Assembly (NCBI GenBank): GCA_036675475.1
Contig: JAKFEY010000012.1
Coordinates: 1 to 15,090 of the forward strand
Direction: 5' to 3'
DNA: 15,090 bases
From: JALYRV01 sp036675475
Lineage (GTDB): Bacteria; Acidobacteriota; Vicinamibacteria; Vicinamibacterales; SCN-69-37
A program made the translations under genes and the position numbers. Under the pieces are notes generated by a model, which was given only the letters and a program-made list of their open reading frames with translations, was not told the DNA's origin and made no database searches. Every line of letters starts with the position of its first letter. Position 1 is the stretch's first letter. Shown piece after piece: positions 1 through 5,978 of the stretch.

Positions 1-1
1 T

Positions 2-1084
2 GCCGCGCGCGAGTCGCAGAACGCGCCCGACCTGCTCGGGCCACAGAACTACATCCCGGTCGACGCCGCGCTGCCGGAGGCCATCAACTTCGGGCCGCTC
101 GAGCGCGCGAAGATGGTCAAGGCCAGCCTCGACGTCTGCGACGCCAAAGGCGTCGTCGGCTCCGGCTACATCCCGAAGATCGATCAAACCGACTGCACGG
201 CCAACAGCAAAGGCCTGTTTGCCTATTACCGCGTCGCGGAGGCGAGCTTCATCCTGACGTGCCGCATGGCTGACGGATCGGGCTCGGGCTGGGCGGGCAC
301 CACGGGGATCAAGAATCCCTCCTCGATCGACGCGGCGGCGCTCACCACCATCGCGGCCGACAAGGCGCTCCGAAGCCGCAAGGCCGTGGCGCTCGAGCCG
401 GGCCGCTATACGGTGATTCTCGAACCGCGCGCCAACGCGCGCTTCCTCTCGCTGATGACGGGCATCTTCAACGCGCGTGCGGCCGAGAGCGGCCGCAACT
501 TCCTGAGCAAGCCGGGTGGCGGCACGAAGCTCGGCGAAAAGGCCTTCAGCGATCTCTTCACGCTCAAGAGCGATGTGGGCAACCCGGTGCTGCGGCAGAC
601 GACGATGCTGGGCGACAACCGGCCGGCGGCGCCGGTGACGTGGGTCGAGAAGGGTGTGGTCACGAACCTGCTCTATGACCAGGCGTACGCGGCCGAGAAG
701 AACGTGGCGCCGACGCCGGCGACCACCAACATGAGCCTCGTCATGGAGGGCTCGGATCAGAGCGTCGAGGACATGATCAAGTCGACGCGCCGCGGCCTGC
801 TGGTCACGTTCTTCTGGTACATCCGCGGCGTCGACCCCGACACACTGCTCAACACCGGCATGACGCGCGACGGCCTGTTTCTCATCGAGAACGGCGAGAT
901 CACGCGGCCGGTGCAGAACTTCCGCTGGAACATGTCGCCGCTGGTCGGCTACAACAACCTCACGGCCGTGGGACGCGCGGTGCCGATGCACATGGGCGAG
1001 TCGTACGACGGCCAGGGCACGGGCCTGATTCCGCCCGTGCGCATGGAAGACTTCTACATGACGTCCGTTTCTCCGGCCGTTTGA
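2..1084 (+). CDS. TldE/PmbA-like protein, 3' part (5' end outside window)
   Basis: The reading frame is open from base 2 to the TGA at 1082-1084, so the gene starts upstream; 360 residues are visible. The TldD/TldE (PmbA) family match rests on a mid-protein LEPGRYTVILEP segment and a C-terminal stretch in which RRGLLVTFFWYIRG is followed by GLFLIENGEITRPVQNFRW. These are the conserved 'GLLV' and 'IENGE...PV' blocks of the family. No HExxxH motif is visible, which fits TldE, the subunit that lacks the metal site; TldD supplies it. TldD and TldE together form a metalloprotease that degrades unfolded peptides and, in some bacteria, matures peptide antibiotics. The TldD partner starts 6 nt downstream, so the two are almost surely one operon. 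Whether this subunit is also exported cannot be told without its N-terminus. Family confident; the TldE rather than TldD role is inferred from the missing motif and the pairing. Confidence 0.88.
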   Translation, partial: AARESQNAPDLLGPQNYIPVDAALPEAINFGPLERAKMVKASLDVCDAKGVVGSGYIPKIDQTDCTANSKGLFAYYRVAEASFILTCRMADGSGSGWAGTTGIKNPSSIDAAALTTIAADKALRSRKAVALEPGRYTVILEPRANARFLSLMTGIFNARAAESGRNFLSKPGGGTKLGEKAFSDLFTLKSDVGNPVLRQTTMLGDNRPAAPVTWVEKGVVTNLLYDQAYAAEKNVAPTPATTNMSLVMEGSDQSVEDMIKSTRRGLLVTFFWYIRGVDPDTLLNTGMTRDGLFLIENGEITRPVQNFRWNMSPLVGYNNLTAVGRAVPMHMGESYDGQGTGLIPPVRMEDFYMTSVSPAV

Positions 1085-1090
1085 GGGTTT

Positions 1091-2746
1091 ATGTCCACTT
1101 CACGAAGAGACTTCATCAAGACCGTCGGCGTCTCGGGCCTTGCGATCGCATCGGGCGACCTGATTGCCGACATCCTGGCGCAGACGCCGGCCGGCAATCC
1201 GATGGCGTCGAAGTTCAAGGGCCTGTGCGACATTTCGCTGGCTGAAGCGAAGCGCGCGGGCTGCACGTATGCCGACATCCGGTTCACGCGCGAGCAGAAC
1301 GCGGGCGCCAGCGCCAACGGCGGCAGCAACCCGTTTGGCGGCGGACGCGGCGGTGGCGGGCGCGGCGGCGGCGGCCGTGGCGGCGGACGAGGAGGCGGCT
1401 TCGGAGGGGGCGGCGGCCTGACCACGGCGGCGGACTCGGCCGAAGGCTTCGGCGTCCGCGTCATCCACAGCGGCGTGTGGGGCTTCGCCAGCAGCCCGAT
1501 CGTCACCGAAGACGAGATCCGGCGCATCACGCGCATGGCCACCGAGGTGGCGCGCGCGAGCGCGATTGCCAAGCGCCGCGACGTGCGCCTCGCGCCGGTG
1601 CCGGCGTATCAGACGCACTGGGCCACGCCCGTCGTCATCAACCCGCTCACGATGCCGGCCGACGCCAAGCAGCAGCACGTGCAGCAGGTTGTCGACGCCG
1701 TGATGAAGGTCAAGGGCGTGCAGAGCGTGAACGTCTCGGCCAACAGCAGCCTCGAGTGGCAGTACTTCGCGTCGAGCGAGGGCTCCTACATCGAGCAGGA
1801 GATCTTCGCGACCTCGCCCTCGTTCAGCGTGACGGCGCGCACCGGCGACGTGGTGCGCACGCGCACCTACACGGCCGAGAACATGACGGGCGGCTGGGAA
1901 ATCGTCGAGCGCGCGAAGCTGCTCGAGAACGCCGAGCGCATCGCCAACGAAGCGGTGGAGATGACGACGGCGCAGCCGGTGGGCATCGGCCTCAAGGATC
2001 TGATCCTGTCGCCGTCGCACGCCATGCTGACCATTCACGAGATCGTCGCCCACGCCACCGAGCTCGATCGCATCCTGGGCTACGAGGCGAACTACGCGGG
2101 CACGAGCTTCGTGAAGGTGTCGGACCTCGGCAAGCTCAAATACGGCTCGAAGCTGTTCAACGTCACCGCCGATCGCAACATCCCGAACGGCCTCGGCACG
2201 GTTGGGTATGACGATGACGGCGTGAAGACGCAGGAGTGGCCGCTCGTGCGCGAGGGCATCCTCGTGGGGCTGCAGACCAACCGCGAGACCGCGCACTTCA
2301 TCGGCGAGAAAGAAAGCCGCGGCTGCACCGACGCGGGCTCGTGGCGCGACTATCCGTTCCTGCGCATGCCGAACGTGCACGTCGACGCCGGCCCCGCCGG
2401 GTCGCCGAAGCTGGCGGAAATCATCGCCGACACGAAGGACGGCGTCATCATCGACGGCCGCGGCAGCTACTCCATCGATCAGCAGCGCTACAACGGCCAG
2501 TTCGGCGGCAACTGCTTCTGGGAGGTCAAGAACGGCAAGAAGACGCGCATGGTGTCAAACGTCACCTACAACGCGATCACGACCGACTTCTGGGCCAACC
2601 TCGACGCGCTCACCGGCAAGGACGAGTGGCAGATGTGCGGCACCGGCGGCGACGCCAAAGGCCAGCCGACGCAGTCCAACTCGATCTCGCACGGCTCGCC
2701 CTGGCTCCGCATTCGCAACATCATGGTGGGAGCCGCATTCGACTAA
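1091..2746 (+). CDS. tldD: Tat-exported TldD-like zinc metalloprotease with Gly/Arg-rich insert
   Basis: Predicted catalytic subunit of the TldD/TldE protease, 551 residues against about 480 for E. coli TldD. The N-terminus holds a twin-arginine motif (SRRDFIK, residues 4-10) and a short hydrophobic stretch, so the protein is probably folded first and then exported by Tat. The metal motif HEIVAH (HExxxH) is at residues 316-321. Cys516, in a MCGTGG context near the C-terminus, sits where TldD family members provide a third zinc ligand. Residues about 72-109 form a low-complexity Gly/Arg run that is absent from typical TldD and accounts for part of the extra length. The start is ATG 1091, chosen because it gives the Tat signal; GAGGG at 1083-1087 is a closely spaced ribosome site overlapping the upstream stop codon. 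It is paired with the TldE-like gene. Function follows from the family; the periplasmic location is inferred. Confidence 0.92.
   Translation: MSTSRRDFIKTVGVSGLAIASGDLIADILAQTPAGNPMASKFKGLCDISLAEAKRAGCTYADIRFTREQNAGASANGGSNPFGGGRGGGGRGGGGRGGGRGGGFGGGGGLTTAADSAEGFGVRVIHSGVWGFASSPIVTEDEIRRITRMATEVARASAIAKRRDVRLAPVPAYQTHWATPVVINPLTMPADAKQQHVQQVVDAVMKVKGVQSVNVSANSSLEWQYFASSEGSYIEQEIFATSPSFSVTARTGDVVRTRTYTAENMTGGWEIVERAKLLENAERIANEAVEMTTAQPVGIGLKDLILSPSHAMLTIHEIVAHATELDRILGYEANYAGTSFVKVSDLGKLKYGSKLFNVTADRNIPNGLGTVGYDDDGVKTQEWPLVREGILVGLQTNRETAHFIGEKESRGCTDAGSWRDYPFLRMPNVHVDAGPAGSPKLAEIIADTKDGVIIDGRGSYSIDQQRYNGQFGGNCFWEVKNGKKTRMVSNVTYNAITTDFWANLDALTGKDEWQMCGTGGDAKGQPTQSNSISHGSPWLRIRNIMVGAAFD
1317..1421 (+). 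repeat. Low-complexity GGC/CGC tract encoding a Gly/Arg-rich loop
   Basis: Within the tldD-like gene, many short G-runs (GGCGG, GGGCG, GGGGG) code for about 38 residues that are almost all Gly with evenly spaced Arg. The tract stays in frame and conserved TldD sequence resumes straight after it at EGFGVRVIHSG. The G-runs could form a G-quadruplex on the coding strand. The same composition produces long spurious proline-rich frames on the opposite strand. Confidence 0.75.
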
Positions 2747-2755
2747 GAGCAAGAG

Positions 2756-2797
2756 CACTGGAAATTGGAAACTGGAAAATGGAAATAGCAATGAACA
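2756..2797 (+). repeat. Left 42-bp inverted repeat of the protease cassette (TGGAAAN heptamers)
   Basis: Starts 9 nt after the tldD stop codon. It contains four tandem heptamers of form TGGAAAN (2759-2786) followed by TAGCAATG. Aligned by eye with the reverse complement of 3771-3812, 38 of 42 positions match, including an unbroken 21-base core (2773-2793). It is strikingly AT-rich against its surroundings. It could be a terminal repeat of a mobile cassette, or two independent copies of a dispersed intergenic repeat in opposite orientation. Confidence 0.85.
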
Positions 2798-2869
2798 GTG
2801 GCCGATGACGCATCGGGCTTGCGCCTGAATCGTGTCGCACCCGCTCGCACCTGCACGCAACTTGTCCCA

Positions 2870-2887
2870 AAGCGGATCAGGCTCAAT
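2870..2887 (+). repeat. Direct repeat, copy 1 (5' of the protease gene)
   Basis: The 18-base sequence AAGCGGATCAGGCTCAAT lies 5 nt upstream of the protease start codon. A second copy at 3747-3764 differs at two of 18 positions, so the protease gene sits between direct repeats nested inside the larger inverted repeats. The ATCAGG part is also the only Shine-Dalgarno-like string in front of the gene, and a weak one. Confidence 0.7.
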
Positions 2888-2892
2888 GATTT

Positions 2893-3672
2893 ATGCCCCT
2901 GAGCGACGCGCAGAAGGCTGCCGCCGACGACCTTGAGAAGTCCGGCTACTTGCCGGGATTGCGCAACCACGCGATGGCTCGGTGTGTGCCGTTCTTCTGG
3001 AGCAGTAGGGGCGAAAGACAGGCTAACTACGAGCACAACGGCACTGTGGTGTATGTGAACACTGGCGAGCGTCACATAGGCATCACGGCCGACCACGTCT
3101 ACGCGGAATACCTCAAGGACCTCGAAGCGCTGCCGGATGTAGTCGCGCAGTTCAACGGGAACACATTCTCTCCGGAGAAGTACCTGATTGACCGGAGCGA
3201 CAATCTCGATCTGGCTACGTTCGACGTGCCGCCAATCTTCGTCAGTTCGCACTCCCGCGCCTGCCACTTCCAGAACTCGGTGCCGTGGCCGCCGCCGACA
3301 CTGAAGCCCGGCGAACTCGTGCTGTACGGCGGATATCCGGGCGAACTCAAGCAGTTCGGGGACATGACTCTCAGTTTCGGTTTTCAGACGTTCACATGGC
3401 TCGTGACCGACGTGACGCCTCAGAATCTCGTTATGCACGTCGACTTCCCCAACCTGCATTGGCCGGGTCACGAGGAAGAGAAGATTAACGAGAAGGTCGG
3501 CGGCATCAGCGGCGGGCCCGTGTTTCGACTGCGCGAGTGGCTAACCGATGAACCCAAGAGGGTGAAGTTCGACCTGGTTGGAATCGTCTACGACTACCAC
3601 CAAGGAATGCAGGTGATGAGGGCTCGACCTATCCACTGCGTGAACGCGGACGGGACGCTGAATCCGCTGTAG
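2893..3672 (+). CDS. Trypsin-fold (S1-like) serine protease, cytoplasmic, single-domain
   Basis: A 259-residue protein with a recognisable chymotrypsin-type triad: His68 in ITADHVY, Asp106 in NLDLATFD, and Ser206 in GGISGGPVF (the GxSGGP signature). There is no signal peptide, lipobox or membrane segment, so it is predicted to act in the cytosol, unlike exported DegP/HtrA proteases; no PDZ domain follows. ATG 2893 is the first possible start, since an in-frame TGA lies at 2887-2889. Base composition is lower in GC than both neighbours, with codons such as ATA and AGA that those neighbours avoid. With the flanking repeats this points to horizontal acquisition. The substrate is unknown. Stand-alone intracellular trypsin-like proteases occur in bacterial conflict and stress systems, but no partner gene is present and I assign no such role. 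Fold confident; function unknown. Confidence 0.8.
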   Translation: MPLSDAQKAAADDLEKSGYLPGLRNHAMARCVPFFWSSRGERQANYEHNGTVVYVNTGERHIGITADHVYAEYLKDLEALPDVVAQFNGNTFSPEKYLIDRSDNLDLATFDVPPIFVSSHSRACHFQNSVPWPPPTLKPGELVLYGGYPGELKQFGDMTLSFGFQTFTWLVTDVTPQNLVMHVDFPNLHWPGHEEEKINEKVGGISGGPVFRLREWLTDEPKRVKFDLVGIVYDYHQGMQVMRARPIHCVNADGTLNPL

Positions 3673-3770
3673 CAGCGGGGGACGATGAGCCCATTGAGCT
3701 CAACCGTCTGCGGCGCGAGAATCGCGTGTTGCGGGAGCAGCGGCCGAAGCGGATCAGGACCAATAAACAA
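3672..3770 (+). pseudogene. Possible remnant of an IS3-type OrfA C-terminus
   Basis: Read in the frame starting at 3672, the sequence gives a stretch including IELNRLRRENRVLREQRP with no start of its own. This resembles the leucine-zipper tail of IS3-family OrfA proteins (pattern L-x2-LRRENR-x-LREER). Similarity stops where the 18-bp direct repeat begins at 3747, and the expected ILKKA continuation is absent. No other transposase part is visible. It could be a scar of insertion-sequence activity or a chance charged helix. Confidence 0.35.
3747..3764 (+). repeat. Direct repeat, copy 2 (3' of the protease gene)
   Basis: AAGCGGATCAGGACCAAT matches 16 of 18 bases of the copy at 2870-2887, in the same orientation. 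It lies 75 nt after the protease stop codon and 6 nt before the right inverted repeat. Confidence 0.7.
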
Positions 3771-3812
3771 TGTGCATTGCTATTTCCATTTTCCACTTTC
3801 CACTTTCCAATG
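3771..3812 (-). repeat. Right 42-bp inverted repeat of the protease cassette
   Basis: Mirror copy of 2756-2797 with 38 of 42 matches. On the minus strand it reads four TGGAAAN heptamers, then TAGCAATG. It ends 8 nt before the stop codon (3821-3823) of the convergently transcribed carrier gene. I find no clear target-site duplication outside the two repeats. Confidence 0.85.
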
Positions 3813-3820
3813 AATGAGCG

Positions 3821-5173
3821 TCAGATCCCCGTCGCCATCGCGATCAGAATGGCGACGGCTCCGACGCCAGTGAGCACGAGCCACATTCCTACCGCGAACT
3901 TCATCCACTCTTCATAGCGCACGCCGGCGGCGGCGAGAATGGCCATCAGCGCGCCGTTGGTCGGCGTCAGCAATTCGCAGAGGCCGGCGCCGTACTGATA
4001 CGCGAGGACGGCGACCTGCCGGCTGATGCCGAGCAGATCCGACAGCGGCGCGAGGATCGGCAGCGTGAGCACGGCCTGGCCGCTCACGCTCGGCACCGGC
4101 ACGTGCACCGCGGCCTGCCCCACCATCATGCCGAGCGCGGCCAGCGGCCGCGGGAAGCCTTCGAGCGGCGTGAACAAGCCGTGCACGATCGTGTCGACGA
4201 TGCGGCCTTCGTCGAGCGCGACAAAGATGGCGCGCGCGAAGCCGATGAGCAGCGCCGCGTAGGCCATGTCGCGGAAGCCGGTGACGTAGGCGTCGGCCGT
4301 GCCGCTCACGCCGAGCCGGCCGATGAGGCCCGCGAGGATGCCGATCACCAGAAACACCGCCGACAGCTCGTTGAAGCCCCACTCGTCGCGCACGAGGCCG
4401 ACGACGAAGACGACGAAGCCGAGCGCGACGAGGGTGAGGATGGCCGCCGTCCGCCCGAATTCAACCCGGTTGATTATTCCCGGTTCAGATTCTGACCGGG
4501 AATAATCAACCGGGATGGATTTCCGGGCGTAGCGCATCGTCCCCGCGATCCACAGGGCGAGCGCGAGCAGGAGGAAGATGGTGCGGAACGCCGCGCCCGA
4601 GAACAGCGGGATGCCGGCCGCCTGCTGCGCAATCGCGACCTGGAACGGATTGATGGGACTGAAGGCGGAGCCGACCGCGGCGGCGCCGAGACTCATCGCC
4701 ACGGCCGTGACGGGATTGAAGCCGAGGCGCGCGGCGAGCAGCACCAGCACCGGCGTCATGCCGATGATTTCTTCCTGAAGGTTCTGCAGCGCGCCGCCGG
4801 CGGCAAACGCCAGGCACACAATCGGAATGGCGAGCGTCTCGCGCCGGCGCAGGCGCGCGACCAGCGCGGCAAGCGCGACGTGGAGCGCGCCGGTCTTCTC
4901 GACCACCACGAACGCGCCGCCCACCAGGAACACGACCGCGAGCACGTCGGCGGCGTCGATGATGCCTTTCGGCACGGCGAGCGCGATCGCGAGCGGCCCG
5001 AGCGCGTTGGCCTCGGTGCGCGCATACGTGCCCGGCACCACCATCTCGCGGCCCGTCGCGGCGTCTTCGCGCCGCTCGTACGATCCGGCGGGCAGCAGGT
5101 GCGTAAGCGCACCGGCGAGGATGATGCCGAACGTGAGCAGCGCGAGCGGATGGGGGAGTCGTCTTGTCATCAC
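3821..5173 (-). CDS. YfcC/DcuC-type inner-membrane carboxylate or amino-acid carrier
   Basis: A 450-residue polytopic membrane protein of the YfcC family, within the C4-dicarboxylate carrier (DcuC-like) group. Family landmarks are the re-entrant-like GSAFSPINPFQVAIAQ near residues 168-182 and PVPSVSGQAVLTLPILAPLSDLLG near 360-382, with about 10-12 hydrophobic segments. It likely moves dicarboxylates, short-chain acids or amino acids across the inner membrane; the substrate cannot be read from sequence. The start is either GTG 5173 or ATG 5170; no convincing Shine-Dalgarno is seen, and translation may be coupled to the DUF2585 gene whose stop is 10-13 nt upstream. Residues 220-237 (IPVDYSR...INRV), between two membrane segments in a probably cytoplasmic loop, are encoded by an inserted palindrome that keeps the frame. 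Otherwise the gene looks intact. Family confident, substrate unknown. Confidence 0.85.
   Translation of the reverse strand: MMTRRLPHPLALLTFGIILAGALTHLLPAGSYERREDAATGREMVVPGTYARTEANALGPLAIALAVPKGIIDAADVLAVVFLVGGAFVVVEKTGALHVALAALVARLRRRETLAIPIVCLAFAAGGALQNLQEEIIGMTPVLVLLAARLGFNPVTAVAMSLGAAAVGSAFSPINPFQVAIAQQAAGIPLFSGAAFRTIFLLLALALWIAGTMRYARKSIPVDYSRSESEPGIINRVEFGRTAAILTLVALGFVVFVVGLVRDEWGFNELSAVFLVIGILAGLIGRLGVSGTADAYVTGFRDMAYAALLIGFARAIFVALDEGRIVDTIVHGLFTPLEGFPRPLAALGMMVGQAAVHVPVPSVSGQAVLTLPILAPLSDLLGISRQVAVLAYQYGAGLCELLTPTNGALMAILAAAGVRYEEWMKFAVGMWLVLTGVGAVAILIAMATGI
4465..4514. repeat. Perfect 20-bp palindromic element inserted in-frame in the YfcC gene
   Basis: The arm cccggttgattattcccggt (4465-4484) has an exact reverse complement at 4495-4514. 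The 10-base spacer (4485-4494) can itself pair as CAG/CTG around an ATT loop after one bulged base. The arms carry an AT-rich core (gattatt) unlike the surrounding GC-rich gene. It encodes residues 220-237 of the carrier without breaking the frame. The architecture resembles repetitive extragenic palindromes or the protein-coding palindromes known from Rickettsia, but here it is only one copy and its family is unknown. Confidence 0.9.
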
Positions 5174-5190
5174 AATTTACAATTTACAAT
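5173..5190. repeat. Short AATTTAC heptamer tandem repeat at a gene junction
   Basis: Two exact AATTTAC heptamers plus a partial third lie between the start of the YfcC gene and the end of the DUF2585 gene. The DUF2585 stop codon (5184-5186) is part of the repeat. It has the same 7-bp period as the TGGAAAN repeats of the protease cassette but a different sequence. Confidence 0.6.
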
Positions 5191-5747
5191 CGACTTTGCC
5201 AGTCCTTGATCCACTCCATCGGCCAGAGCAGCATGATGATGTTGAGCGTCAGGTTGTCGCGAATGGCCCACGCGACGCCGATCTCCATGACGACGGTCAG
5301 CGTGACGGTGAGCCAGATCGGCAGGCGCGACGCCAGCACGAAGCCGGCGATCATGGCGCCGATGTCGGCGAGCGAATTGAGCACGCTGTCGCCGTAGTAG
5401 TCGAGCGCAATCGTCTGCTCGCGGTACCGGTTGATCACCATGTCGGTGTTCTCGAGGATCTCCCAGCCCGATTCGATCAGCACCGCCGCCACGAGACGCA
5501 TCCCCACCGGCCATCGCCGCGCCACGAGCCACAACAACCCGTAGAACGCGAAGCCGTGAATCACGTGCGACGGCGTGTACCAGTCGGAGAGGTGCTGTGA
5601 GTTCTCCGAGCTCATCACCACGCCGTGCCACAGCTTCACCTCGCCGCACCGGCAGATCGGCGTGCGCCCCATCAGATAGAGGGTCGCGCCGGCCGCGGCC
5701 ATCGTCAGGACGACCCACAGCCATGGCTTCAGCTTTGCGTTGTTCAT
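5184..5747 (-). CDS. DUF2585 (UPF0314) integral membrane protein
   Basis: A 187-residue membrane protein with the hallmark blocks of DUF2585/UPF0314: GRTPICRCGEVKLWHGVV (27-44), SSENSQHLSDWYTPSHVIHG (46-65), ESGWEILENTDMVINRYRE (92-110), LDYYGDSVLNSLAD (115-128) and RDNLTLNIIMLLWPMEWIK (163-181). Length is normal for the family. The many conserved His, Glu, Asp and Asn residues in the membrane-adjacent blocks suggest an enzyme or metal site, but no function is established that I know of. I chose ATG 5747; a GTG at 5789 would add 14 residues and overlap the divergent small ORF. No good Shine-Dalgarno precedes either start. The YfcC gene follows within 13 nt and is probably co-transcribed. Confidence 0.85.
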   Translation of the reverse strand: MNNAKLKPWLWVVLTMAAAGATLYLMGRTPICRCGEVKLWHGVVMSSENSQHLSDWYTPSHVIHGFAFYGLLWLVARRWPVGMRLVAAVLIESGWEILENTDMVINRYREQTIALDYYGDSVLNSLADIGAMIAGFVLASRLPIWLTVTLTVVMEIGVAWAIRDNLTLNIIMLLWPMEWIKDWQSRL

Positions 5748-5762
5748 GCGCGAGGTGATTCT

Positions 5763-5978
5763 ATGGCTGAGCAGAAGAAAAACGAACACGGCGGCCCGCT
5801 GGGCGGCCAGGAACTCCCGCCCGACGTGCAGGACCGGCCCGAGCAGAACAAGGGCTACGACGAGGCGGTGGAAGGGCGCAGCGGGCGCCCCGGCTCGATG
5901 CAGGTGGGCACGTCAGGCGTCACGGCGGAACGCCGCCACGCCGAGGAGCTCGAAGAGACTAGAACTGGAAGTAAATGA
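5763..5978 (+). CDS. Small hydrophilic protein of unknown function (71 aa)
   Basis: I do not recognise this protein. It has an ATG start with a good ribosome site, GAGGTG at 5752-5757, spaced 5 nt. The product is highly charged and rich in Gly, Glu, Arg and Gln, starts MAEQKKNEHGGPLGGQELPP, has no hydrophobic segment, and is probably disordered. It starts 15 nt from the DUF2585 start on the opposite strand and overlaps the last 20 nt of the convergent MBOAT gene. It fills an otherwise empty 211-bp gap, which together with the ribosome site argues for a real gene. It lacks the Arg/Pro/Ala-dominated composition of antisense shadow frames here. Chance remains possible because high GC keeps frames open. 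Confidence 0.55.
   Translation: MAEQKKNEHGGPLGGQELPPDVQDRPEQNKGYDEAVEGRSGRPGSMQVGTSGVTAERRHAEELEETRTGSK

Noticed and set aside
1054..1572. Proline-rich minus-strand frame
   Set aside because: The long Pro/Arg runs are the reverse complement of the Gly/Arg tract in tldD, not an independent protein.
1100..2380. 426-codon minus-strand frame antisense to tldD
   Set aside because: His/Arg/Ala-rich shadow of the tldD-like gene; the plus-strand gene has clear family motifs along its whole length.
2794..2892. Integron attC-like site in front of the protease gene
   Set aside because: I looked for the inverse core (GTTRRRY/RYYYAAC) and paired L and R boxes and did not find them; only the 18-bp direct repeat is clear.
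3664..3678. Small hairpin around the protease stop codon (CCGCTG-TAG-CAGCGG)
   Set aside because: Only 6 bp, no T-run, and common by chance at this GC; not enough to call a terminator.
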